Positions 44,584 to 52,277 of a DNA stretch of 52,277 bases are shown here, in pieces. The translations under genes and the position numbers were made by a program. The number at the start of each line of letters is the position of its first letter. Within the stretch, counting starts at the first letter, position 1. The notes beneath the pieces were generated by a model. It was not told the origin of the DNA. It did not search any database and saw only the letters and a program-made list of their open reading frames with translations. The stretch comes from Caldilineae bacterium (GTDB taxonomy: Bacteria; Chloroflexota; Anaerolineae; JAAEKA01), in contig JACKBK010000025.1 of the NCBI GenBank assembly GCA_020634555.1, forward strand, positions 1 through 52,277, given 5' to 3'.

Positions 44584-45909
44584 TTAGTGCAGTTCCACCG
44601 TCACCCACGACCCTTGAGCGATACCGTTGCTGTCCTGTGGAATGCGTACGACGCCGTCAGAACGGATCAGGGTGTAGATCAGGTTGCTCTTACCGAAGAC
44701 AGGCACGGCCCACCGGTCGCCGTCGCGCGTTTCCAACCGCACTTGCACGTAGTCCTCGCGGCCGGTGGTGCTGGCGATGTTGCGCGCCAGCCGGGCCGGA
44801 ACTTCCGTCTTCGCGACCGGTTGCGCGCCCAGCAGCATCCTGATGGCCGGGGCGACAAACAGATCGAAGATCACCATCGCGCTGACCGGGTTGCCGGGCA
44901 GACCGAACACCGGCTTACCGTCGCACACTGCCAGAATGGTGGGCTTGCCTGGCTTGACGCTGACACCATGCACAAGAATCCCCGGCTTGCCCAGGCCCTG
45001 AATGACCTGCGCGGTCATGTCGCGGTAGCTTACTGAGCTGCCAGCCGAGATCACCAGCATGTCGCAGCCGGCGGATGCGCGCCGCGCCGCGTCCTGCAGC
45101 GCCTCCAGCCGATCGGGGACGATGGGGAAAGTCACAGGAACGCCGCCGGCCCGCCGTGTCAGCGCAGCCAGCGTGGATGAGTTGATGTCGCGCACCTGGC
45201 CGGGGCCGGGCGTTTGCTCCGGCGGCACTACCTCGTCGCCCTGGGAAAGGATGGCAACCCGCGGCGCCACCGCTGCATCGATCTCGACAATGCCCAGCGC
45301 CAACAGCCCGCCAATGTCCTGGGGGCGGATCTGGTGGCCGGCCGGCAACACCAGGTCACCTCGCCGCACATCCTCGCCGATCTGGATCACATTCTGGCCG
45401 ACGGCGACGGGGCGATAGACTTCGATGGAAAAAGGGGAAAAGGAGGGAAACAGGGAAACGGGGGAAAGGAGGGAAACAAGAGTCTCGCTATGCTGCCCCT
45501 CTTTCCCTCCTTTCCCGTTTTTCCTTTTCCTTCCGACCCTTTGCGTATTCTCGACCATCACCACCGCGTCGGCGTCGGGCGGGATCATGCCGCCGGTATG
45601 GACCAGCGCGCACTGCGCCTCGTCCAGCGGAACGCTGGCCGGCGCGCCCATGGCCACCTCGCTGACAACGTCCAGCAGGGCAGGCAGGCCCTCCGACGCG
45701 CCGTAGGTGTCCTGGGCGGCCACAGCATAGCCATCTACTGTGGAGCGGGGAAAGCTGGGCAGGTCATGAGGCGCGGTCAACGGCGCGGCCAACACGCGGT
45801 CCAGCGAGTCAATCACAGCGATGCGCTCTACGCGCGGCGCGGGCTGAAACTGGATGGTGAACTTGCGCCAGGCGTCGGAAGGTGTGTGAACGTCAAAGAG
45901 CTCGGTCAT
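44584..45909 (-). CDS. Second MoeA paralogue with an in-frame repeat-derived insertion
   Basis: A 441-aa MoeA/Glp-type protein. Motifs: FPRSTVDGYAVAAQDT, ALVHTGGMIPPDADAVVMVENT, GRQ-like NVIQIGEDVRRGDLVL, ISAGSSVSYRDMT and PVFGLPGNPVSAMVIF. About 36 residues (roughly 126-161, GRKRKNGKGGKEGQ then LVSLLSPVSLFPSF) separate VENTQRV from IEVYRPVAVGQN, where other MoeA proteins have a short turn. That insert is encoded by a purine/pyrimidine hairpin. I start at 45909; the extension to 46164 is a shadow of the next gene. The pair of paralogues may handle different cofactor steps (molybdenum or tungsten). Confidence 0.92.
   Translation of the reverse strand: MTELFDVHTPSDAWRKFTIQFQPAPRVERIAVIDSLDRVLAAPLTAPHDLPSFPRSTVDGYAVAAQDTYGASEGLPALLDVVSEVAMGAPASVPLDEAQCALVHTGGMIPPDADAVVMVENTQRVGRKRKNGKGGKEGQHSETLVSLLSPVSLFPSFSPFSIEVYRPVAVGQNVIQIGEDVRRGDLVLPAGHQIRPQDIGGLLALGIVEIDAAVAPRVAILSQGDEVVPPEQTPGPGQVRDINSSTLAALTRRAGGVPVTFPIVPDRLEALQDAARRASAGCDMLVISAGSSVSYRDMTAQVIQGLGKPGILVHGVSVKPGKPTILAVCDGKPVFGLPGNPVSAMVIFDLFVAPAIRMLLGAQPVAKTEVPARLARNIASTTGREDYVQVRLETRDGDRWAVPVFGKSNLIYTLIRSDGVVRIPQDSNGIAQGSWVTVELH
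45427..45534. repeat. In-frame purine/pyrimidine hairpin inside the second moeA gene
   Basis: 45427-45477 is a tract of GGGAAA and GGAGGGAAAC units. 45500-45534 is CTTTCCCTCCTTTCCCG and CCTTTTCC, which pairs with it. The length is a multiple of three in effect: the MoeA frame continues on both sides and no stop arises in the minus-strand reading. Confidence 0.85.
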
Positions 45910-46004
45910 AGTCCCTATGGTAACACAGGAGATCGGTCGATGCCAACGAACCGAAGGGCGATTCGGCCGGGAGAGGGGCCAAACCAGCAGGTCAGCGCGG
46001 TTGA

Positions 46005-48008
46005 CTAATGGCCGGCAGCAAGGTCGAAGGTGGCCTGCCCCACCGGTTCGATGCCTGTTTCGGTCAGGCGATACAGGCCAGCAAGTAGTTGGTAGGGTCC
46101 TGGCGGCGCATCCGCGGGGATCGCCAGCTCGTGGCGGTCCAGCAGCGTCTCGCCGGGCAGCCACATGCTGGACGGGTAGTACACACCGCCGGGCTGGTGA
46201 TCGCTCTGCGCGACCTTGCTGCCGTCCGCGGCCAGCAGTTGCACGTAGCTGGTGTAGTCAGCCAGGGGCGGCTGCAAGGGCTGCCAGAAAAGCTCAACAG
46301 CGAGCGTTTCTCCTGTCGCCGGCGCGGCCGGGCTGACACTGAAGCCGGTCAGCGTCATGGTGTCGCCGATCATCGCATCGGCGCTGACCTGGGGGGACCC
46401 GTCAACTGATAGGCCAAGAACCGGCGTCAACCCGCTGGCGTCTGCTGCGCCGAGTTGCGCCTTGATCTCGAGACCGGGCATCGGCTTGATCAGATATACA
46501 GGCCGGCCGGCCGCCGCTGCGCTGTCCACGGCTCGGCCGATGTTGGTCCAGCCCACGTCCGGCAGCAGCCGGGGGAAGACGCCTGCCAGGTCAGGCCGTA
46601 TCCCGTCAACCTGCTGCAAATACCAGAGCGGAATCATCTCGTCGCGGTCGTTGCTGATCAACACGGCGTCGGTGGGCGGGTCGGCAGCCAGCAGCGCGCT
46701 CCACGAATCGGCAGCAGCGGTGTCCCGGCTGCGACTCTGGCCGGCGGCTTGCGTTGTGAGCAAGAGAAGCGGCAGGACAATGAAAACCAGGATGACGCCG
46801 GCGGGAAGCCAGTGAGCCAGTTGCCCGTGGCCTGCCAGCCCGCGGGCCAGCCAATCTGCCAGCCACGCGACCGCGACCGCGATCCATCCACAGGCGATCA
46901 GCCAGGCCGGGATGTAGAACACCGCGATGTCGCCGATGGCGTAGAACAGGTTGAAGGCGACAAGAGCGATAAAGCTCGCGCCGGTCAGCCAGAGCACAAT
47001 CCAGCGGCGGCGTGCAGCCAGAATCAACGCGCCAGCGGCGGCCAGAGCGACACCGATCCACGTCAGTTCGTTGCCCAGCCGGGCCGGCAGCACGAATACC
47101 TGGGACAGCGCGTACCCGAGGCCGCGCAGCTCGCCGGAAAATCCTCTTCCCAGCATGTAGCTCACCAGTCCGCGCGGCGAGCGATCCAGCAGATCCAGCG
47201 ACTGGCCGGGACGCCACGCCAAATCCAGCCACGGGGTATGACCGGCTCGCAGCGGCACGTAGAGATAAAACAGCAGCGGCAGCAACAACAAACCACTGGC
47301 GGCCAGCGCTGCCCGCCAGTGGTTGCGCCAGTGAGCCCCACCGGCCGCGCGCCAGAGAAAGACTACCAGCACCGGCAACAACAGCACAGTCGTGCGATGG
47401 TGCGCCAGCCCCAGCCCGGCAACCAACACCAGCGCCCAGAACAGCGGGCTGACACCGTCGCGCCGCCGCTGATCGTTGCGCCAGAGCAGCGCCAGCCACA
47501 GCACGCAGGCCACCAGTGCGGCGTGCAGCGTGTAGACCTCGGCGATCAGCGCCTGGCTCCAGAAGGTCGGCGTACAGGCAAAGAGCATCGCCGCCGCCAA
47601 CCCCGCGCCTCGCACCAGCCAGCCGGCCTCCGCGTCTTCCTCCTCGCTCAAGGTCTCAGCCAGGGCGATGAAGAACAGTGTCGCCAGCGCGATGGCCAGT
47701 CCACCCAACAGCGCCGACAGCAGATTCATCGCTCCCGCAGGGGATGTCCAGCCAAACGCGACCAACAGATGTGACCACGCCCAGCCCAGCAGCATGTAGA
47801 GTGGATAGCCGGTGGGGTGTGGCAGGCCGGCCAGCCAGGCAGCAAACTGAAACTCGCCGCTGTCGCCCGGCAACACGCCCGGCGCGGCGCCACGCAGGTA
47901 GACAAGGCCCACAACCAGACCCGCCGCGGCGGCTACCAGCCAGTCGTTGCGGGTGACCAGCCTTTGCTGCGGAGGCCGATTGACAGCGCCAGCCGTCTCG
48001 CTGGTCAT
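46005..48008 (-). CDS. DUF2723 membrane protein (protein O-mannosyltransferase-like, GT-C)
   Basis: A 667-aa protein. The signature GVLPGDSGEFQFAAWLAGLP followed by HPTGYPLYMLLG is that of DUF2723/TMEM260-type proteins: the Asp and Glu in the first loop are the presumed catalytic acids. About ten to twelve hydrophobic helices reach to residue 420, then a soluble region of about 240 residues with beta-rich segments, probably extracytoplasmic. It probably transfers a sugar from a polyprenyl carrier to protein or lipid. The start overlaps the stop of the preceding gene (ATGA). The second moeA starts 95 nt after its stop. Confidence 0.87.
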   Translation of the reverse strand: MTSETAGAVNRPPQQRLVTRNDWLVAAAAGLVVGLVYLRGAAPGVLPGDSGEFQFAAWLAGLPHPTGYPLYMLLGWAWSHLLVAFGWTSPAGAMNLLSALLGGLAIALATLFFIALAETLSEEEDAEAGWLVRGAGLAAAMLFACTPTFWSQALIAEVYTLHAALVACVLWLALLWRNDQRRRDGVSPLFWALVLVAGLGLAHHRTTVLLLPVLVVFLWRAAGGAHWRNHWRAALAASGLLLLPLLFYLYVPLRAGHTPWLDLAWRPGQSLDLLDRSPRGLVSYMLGRGFSGELRGLGYALSQVFVLPARLGNELTWIGVALAAAGALILAARRRWIVLWLTGASFIALVAFNLFYAIGDIAVFYIPAWLIACGWIAVAVAWLADWLARGLAGHGQLAHWLPAGVILVFIVLPLLLLTTQAAGQSRSRDTAAADSWSALLAADPPTDAVLISNDRDEMIPLWYLQQVDGIRPDLAGVFPRLLPDVGWTNIGRAVDSAAAAGRPVYLIKPMPGLEIKAQLGAADASGLTPVLGLSVDGSPQVSADAMIGDTMTLTGFSVSPAAPATGETLAVELFWQPLQPPLADYTSYVQLLAADGSKVAQSDHQPGGVYYPSSMWLPGETLLDRHELAIPADAPPGPYQLLAGLYRLTETGIEPVGQATFDLAAGH

Positions 48009-50320
48009 CGAACTTGCCCCCCGGTCATCGCCGTCTGTGCGCTCGCGTTGTCCGGATACAGCGTCAGCACGATGCTGTCTGCGTCTGGCGAGTCGACAAT
48101 CGGCCAGCGGCTCAGGTCGTCCAGAAAGTACGCGCCGGTTTCGAAGCGCACGCTGTCTCCGCTCACGCCTGGAAACCGGTGGCGCTGCACGAGGATGTCG
48201 CCTGGCTGCAAGGCCAGCGGCGAGAGTCCCAGCCCGTCGTCCACAGCCGCCACCGCGTCCTGCTCGTCCAACAGGTGGCCCATCAGCGAGAAGGGCCGCT
48301 CGACAGGACCATCAACCGCCTGCCACCAGGTCTCGACTTCGATTCCATCAGTGGTGCGATAGGCTGTTGCGCTGAGAAAGGCCAGTGGGCCATCCAGCGC
48401 CACAGGGTCCGACCCGGCGGCTTCCAGCGGCTGGACGGGTCGCTCGAACAGGGCAAAGGCAGGCAACTGACCGTCCACCGGTTGCTCGTAGGAGAGCCGC
48501 GCGCCGTCCAGGTGGCGTTGTGTAAAGGGATCCAACGCCCCGGTTGGGCAGGGCAACAGCGCCGGCAGGCATGGCCGCTGCGGCGTCAGCAGGTCATGGT
48601 GCAGCGCGTAGATGCCCGCGGCTGCGCCGCCGGCCGGGTAGATCCATGCCTGGCTGCAATCGGCTTCCGCAGTGCGCAGGCCTGGCTGGCCGACGGCGCT
48701 GGCGATTGCTGTCTCGGTCAGCGGTGCGACGGGTTGGGTACACTGGACGAGCCAAGCGGGGCGCGTGGCCGGGACATCGAAGACCAGTCGGCTGCCGCCT
48801 GCCAGAACGTCGTCAGGCTGGCGGTGGCGGAACCACTCATAGCTGTAGACATCGCTGACGCCGACGCCGTCCAGGGTGCTGGCGCCCACCAAATAGCTAC
48901 CCGGCGCAGGGTTGAAGCGAGCGCTGGGCGGGCTGGTCTGCGTGTCGGGATGGGCTGCCAGATAGCTTTCCTGCACCTGCCCGGCCTGGCCCCAATCGAC
49001 GTTGGAGTCGGCCAGGTAGCGATAGCCGCCGGCCTGCCCGCCCGCCAGCTCGTTGAAAAAACTGATCTCCCACGGAAAAGTGCGCAGAGCGCCAACTGCC
49101 AGCCACAGTCCCAGTCCGGCCACGATCCAGCGCCGCCAGGGTGCGCCCCGTTCCCGGTCCCAGGCCCAACCTGCCAGCCCACCGCCGATGGCAAGATAGA
49201 GGAAGGGATGCACCGGCAGCATGTGGCGATAGCCGATCGTCATGCCATCAACGATGGCGACCAGGCTGTACAGGACCGGAAAGGCGGTCAGGGCGACGAC
49301 ATCGGCGAGGCGTCGGCCACGGATCGGTCGGCGGAACAGTGCGATCAATGCGATGCCCAGTGCAATCAACAGCGGCAAAGGGTTTTTAATCAGGAAGGCC
49401 AGCGGGAAATACCACCACCAGCCACCGTGTCCAGACTGGCGTATGCCCAGAGCGAAGAGGTCGGTTGTGTAGTCACGCAGGTACTGCAAGGCGTCCCAAT
49501 AAAGAGGCGCAGGCACCGCAGGTGCAAACGCCTCGCTCCGCCCCCAGGCGAATCCGTAGGCTGCCCACCACACCAGCCCGGCCACGGCTGCTATTGACAG
49601 TCCCTGACCGGCCAATGTGACCACACGTCCGTCACGCCGCCGCTCCCACAGCGTCGCCAACACAATCAATCCGGCGGCTGCCAGCCACAGCGCACCGGAG
49701 ACCTTGGCCAGCAAGGTGAGAGCCAGAAGCAGGCCGGCCATGAAGGCCCGTCTCCACGATGGCGCTCGCGACCAGCGCCAGACGACGAACAGGGCCACTG
49801 TGCCCAGCGCGGTCGCACCGACGTCGCTGTGGGCCAGACGGCCATGGGCCAGCAGCGTTGGGTCGAGGACCAGCACAGCCAGCGCAATCAATCCGGCCGG
49901 CGGTCCCCACAGGTCGGCCCCCCAGCGAAACACCACCGCGCCCAACAGAAGGGTCAGCAAAATGGTCGCCATGCGGGCGGCCAGCGCGCTGCGTTGAACC
50001 GGAACCAGGAAGGGCTTGAAGGCCAGAGTGAAGGTGTCGTAGCTGGCTGGCCAGCCGGGGAGTTGCTCGACCGGAACGTCGGGGTTGGCGAGGTAGAGCG
50101 GCAGGGCCTCCACAGTTGCCAACAATGGCGGGTAGCCGCGCTGCGCCAACAACGGCAGGGCAACACGCCCGCGGGCCAGCACAGCGTAGCCGCCGGCGAT
50201 ATAGGCCGGTTCGTCGGCGGTGAGCGTGTTCTGGCGCGCCCCGAAGAGCAACAGGGCGAACAGGAGCAACAGCAGACCGGCGACGCCAGCCCGCCAGCCC
50301 GCACGCCGCACGCCTGTCAC
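48005..50320 (-). CDS. GT39-like (PMT/ArnT family) membrane glycosyltransferase
   Basis: A 771-aa protein. After one N-terminal helix, the first loop has NTLTADEPAYIAGGYAVL with the acidic pair typical of PMT_2/GT39 enzymes, followed by about ten helices. HGRLAHSDVGATAL and the YRHMLPVHPFLYLA segment match GT39 relatives. A soluble C-terminal region from about residue 430 contains ELAGGQAGGYRYLADSNVDWGQ, a frequent motif in this family. The start is GTG at 50320, overlapping the preceding stop (GTGA), so translation is coupled. The substrate is not known. Confidence 0.87.
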   Translation of the reverse strand: MTGVRRAGWRAGVAGLLLLLFALLLFGARQNTLTADEPAYIAGGYAVLARGRVALPLLAQRGYPPLLATVEALPLYLANPDVPVEQLPGWPASYDTFTLAFKPFLVPVQRSALAARMATILLTLLLGAVVFRWGADLWGPPAGLIALAVLVLDPTLLAHGRLAHSDVGATALGTVALFVVWRWSRAPSWRRAFMAGLLLALTLLAKVSGALWLAAAGLIVLATLWERRRDGRVVTLAGQGLSIAAVAGLVWWAAYGFAWGRSEAFAPAVPAPLYWDALQYLRDYTTDLFALGIRQSGHGGWWWYFPLAFLIKNPLPLLIALGIALIALFRRPIRGRRLADVVALTAFPVLYSLVAIVDGMTIGYRHMLPVHPFLYLAIGGGLAGWAWDRERGAPWRRWIVAGLGLWLAVGALRTFPWEISFFNELAGGQAGGYRYLADSNVDWGQAGQVQESYLAAHPDTQTSPPSARFNPAPGSYLVGASTLDGVGVSDVYSYEWFRHRQPDDVLAGGSRLVFDVPATRPAWLVQCTQPVAPLTETAIASAVGQPGLRTAEADCSQAWIYPAGGAAAGIYALHHDLLTPQRPCLPALLPCPTGALDPFTQRHLDGARLSYEQPVDGQLPAFALFERPVQPLEAAGSDPVALDGPLAFLSATAYRTTDGIEVETWWQAVDGPVERPFSLMGHLLDEQDAVAAVDDGLGLSPLALQPGDILVQRHRFPGVSGDSVRFETGAYFLDDLSRWPIVDSPDADSIVLTLYPDNASAQTAMTGGQVR

Positions 50321-52277
50321 GGGGCAGGCTCCAGGCGAATCCAGTCCACGGCCGCAGCCAGCGTGCGCCGGTCGGCTGCCAGCCGCAGGTACGCGCCGTC
50401 GGAACTGGTTGCCTCGGCGGCCGCGCCTGGCGCCGCGCCTTTGACGCCGATCAGCGCGTGCCCATAGCCGGGCGTCGCGCGCAGATCGACCGCGCTGCCC
50501 AGCCTGGCCAGTGCAGCGACGGCGCGGTCGGTCAGGAAGCGGCTGGCGTCGTCACGCGCTGCGCCGACGACGATTGTCCCGTCGGGCAGGCTTTCGATGA
50601 AGCTGGCCATCTGCTCCGCCTCGAACTCGTTGGCCCAGGTATCGAAGCCGCGCGTGTCGAGAATTGCGCCGCTCTGCGGGTCGATGGCGGTCAGGTTGTA
50701 GCCGCGGCGACCGGCTGACGCGTCCTGCGGCTCGCCATCGGGTGGGGTGACGGTGATGAAGGCGATGTCCTGGGTTGCGCCACCGCTGTTGATCTCGATG
50801 TCCACCGGCGACTGCACGCCGGTGCTGCCGATGGCTGCCTGGCCCGGCAACACATCCACCGGCCGCGCCGTGCCGGCAAAGTGCAGCATCACCCGGTTCA
50901 GCCCGGACACCGTCGCATCGGCCGGAACCGCGAAGCTGATCTCCTGCCAACCGCCGGCCAGTGTCTGCTCGCCCAGCTCGACGCCGTTGAATGTGGCTGA
51001 AACAGTCTGGGGCGGCGCGCCGTCGTAGCTGAAGGGCTGGAGGCGCAGTGTCAACTGGAGCGGCTGCGAATCTTCGAAGCGCAACGGCAGGAACACCTCC
51101 GCATCCCCATCGTCGATCCAGGCGCCATTAGCGCCGGCGATGTCTGGTTCGTCGCTGCTCCAGCCGGGACCGCGCCAGGCGTCGGTGTTGCGGCTGCCCA
51201 GATCCAGTTCGTAGGGGAACGGAACGTCCGGCTGCTGCACCCGGTAAACCTGCACGCCGTCCGCGTCCCAGACCGGCTGCGGGTCCACCGGCACGACATC
51301 CAGCACATAGTCGCGGCTGGTCTGCCATGTGTCTACGTAAGGATAGCGCTCCGGTACGGGCGGGTTGACCACCACATACCCAACGTTCCAAAGCGCCATC
51401 AACTCGGCGGCGCTGGCGCGAGCTGCAGCGTCAGTGGCGTCGTCGGGCTGGCCGTAGGCCTCAATCGTTGTGATGGCTTGCAGGAGGGGAAGGCGCTCGA
51501 AATACTCGAACTTGAAGGACGGGTTACGCGACGTGTTACCGCCCAGGATTGGCCGGTTGTGAACTGTCTGGTACCATTGGACCCGCGTGTCCTCCGTGCC
51601 GAAGACGCCAAATCCGTTGCGCCAGCCCATGGGAAGCTGCAACAGCGCGAAATCGTCCGGCTGCTGAGCAAGCTCGCGGTACGGTGCAGGCACCCGGGAA
51701 TCGGTCAACGGCAGCGGCACAGCCAGATGTTCAAAGATCACCGCGGCAGCCAGCACGACGGCGAGGATGGTTGCCAGAACGGAGCGGGGTGAGGAGAGAG
51801 TGGAGGGAGTTGCCTCTCCGTCCTTCCTTTCCGTTGTTTCCTTAGTTTCCCTTCCGCCGCCGGCCACCTTCCCCAGCAGCCACGCTGTCCCGAATCCTGC
51901 CAGCACCGCCAGCGCCTGCATCAGGTCGATGCTGAAACGATTGGGCGCGCGGAAGCCCTTGATGAACGGCAGGTAGTGCAGCACGATGTACGGCAGCGGC
52001 ACGTTGACCTGCATGCCGTCCAGGTCGAACACGGACTGGCCGTTGATCTGCAAAAGCGGTCCCAGAGCCAGCAAGCCGGCCACCAGCGCGATGCCGGTCC
52101 AGGCGCGGCTGCGCCGTCCGCCCGTGATCGCGCCCAGCACGGCCAGCGCCAGCGTTGCCCAACCCACAAAGACGGTGTTGATGTCGGTGAATGGGCTGTC
52201 GCCGGTCTCCACTGCCCGCAGGCTGTCCACCCAGCCTGTCCCGGATGGTTCCCTATCCTCGCCAAACAGCGGATGCA
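50317..52277 (-). CDS. Membrane protein related to the GT-C-like protein at 11711-13402 (N terminus beyond the window)
   Basis: The frame is open to the right edge (HPLFGEDREPSGTGW precedes the first in-window start at 52230), so the gene is truncated at its 5' end. The visible part has several helices, then a long soluble C-terminal region of about 450 residues with beta-rich segments. LPFIKGFRAPNRFSIDLM and WYQTVHNRPILGGNTSRNP parallel segments of the protein at 11711-13402, which supports a common family. Between the last two helices lies a charged stretch (GGRETKETTERKDGEATPS) encoded by a repeat hairpin. It is coupled to the downstream gene by a 4-nt overlap. Confidence 0.8.
   Translation of the reverse strand, partial: HPLFGEDREPSGTGWVDSLRAVETGDSPFTDINTVFVGWATLALAVLGAITGGRRSRAWTGIALVAGLLALGPLLQINGQSVFDLDGMQVNVPLPYIVLHYLPFIKGFRAPNRFSIDLMQALAVLAGFGTAWLLGKVAGGGRETKETTERKDGEATPSTLSSPRSVLATILAVVLAAAVIFEHLAVPLPLTDSRVPAPYRELAQQPDDFALLQLPMGWRNGFGVFGTEDTRVQWYQTVHNRPILGGNTSRNPSFKFEYFERLPLLQAITTIEAYGQPDDATDAAARASAAELMALWNVGYVVVNPPVPERYPYVDTWQTSRDYVLDVVPVDPQPVWDADGVQVYRVQQPDVPFPYELDLGSRNTDAWRGPGWSSDEPDIAGANGAWIDDGDAEVFLPLRFEDSQPLQLTLRLQPFSYDGAPPQTVSATFNGVELGEQTLAGGWQEISFAVPADATVSGLNRVMLHFAGTARPVDVLPGQAAIGSTGVQSPVDIEINSGGATQDIAFITVTPPDGEPQDASAGRRGYNLTAIDPQSGAILDTRGFDTWANEFEAEQMASFIESLPDGTIVVGAARDDASRFLTDRAVAALARLGSAVDLRATPGYGHALIGVKGAAPGAAAEATSSDGAYLRLAADRRTLAAAVDWIRLEPAP
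51781..51855. repeat. In-frame purine/pyrimidine hairpin inside the membrane protein gene
   Basis: GGAGCGGGGTGAGGAGAGAG (from 51781) faces CTCTCCGTCCTTCCTTTCCG and TTCCTTAGTTTCCC (to about 51855). The segment lies where the protein has a hydrophilic loop between membrane helices, and the frame is kept. Confidence 0.75.

Overview
The window is GC-rich, gene-dense bacterial chromosome. No rRNA or tRNA gene, CRISPR array, transposase or phage gene was seen. Gene content points to a member of Chloroflexota (Anaerolineae or Caldilineae-like): a T-box-controlled trpS, many multi-membrane GT-C glycosyltransferases, a type I dehydroquinase, a Wzy/WaaL-type ligase, cytochrome P450, HEPN/MNT pair, and surface proteins with a hydrophobic plus Arg-rich tail. 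This placement is inference from gene content, not from a marker gene.

Layout. 1-2.5 kb: the end of a secreted/anchored protein and malQ. 2.8-4.7 kb: an unknown protein and two hotdog thioesterases. 4.9-9.6 kb: a tryptophan block, T-box leader-trpS-trpG-trpD-trpC, without trpE/F/B/A. 9.6-11.6 kb: a CE7 acetyl esterase and a HEPN/MNT toxin-antitoxin pair. 11.7-22.6 kb: a seven-gene minus-strand cell-surface glycan operon (phosphodiesterase, O-antigen ligase-like, GT2, GT4, GT-C, GT4, GT-C), mostly with 4-bp overlaps or short gaps. 22.7-26.6 kb: a PcrA/UvrD helicase, DinB-like protein and quinone oxidoreductase. 26.8-29.4 kb: fabF-fabH. 29.5-31.9 kb: an m5C RNA methyltransferase and aroD with an extra C-terminal segment. 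32.1-36.6 kb: P450, phosphoglucomutase, a tiny ORF flanked by a strong promoter and terminator, and a RIO kinase. 36.7-42.3 kb: PIG-L deacetylase, a PHP-AlbA fusion with new-looking C-terminal repeats, a HIT protein and an M28 peptidase. 42.5-45.9 kb: two different moeA paralogues in tandem. 46-52.3 kb: three translationally coupled membrane glycosyltransferase-like genes, the first running off the right edge.

The most unusual signal is structural. The window holds a series of hairpins built from short degenerate tandem units, for example (CCTACT)n facing (AGTAGG)n, or GTTAACCATT facing AATGGTTAGT. Each locus mostly has its own unit. They lie between genes, inside the T-box leader, across stop codons and next to start codons, and apparently in frame inside trpC, a GT4 gene, the second moeA and a membrane protein gene. 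They resemble in style the short tandemly repeated repetitive (STRR) sequences of cyanobacteria and, for the in-gene copies, Rickettsia palindromic elements. I know of no described family that they match exactly. Two further palindrome families (AGTGACAGNCACT and AGGACTGSCAGTCCT) and one 18-bp-arm inverted repeat are also present.
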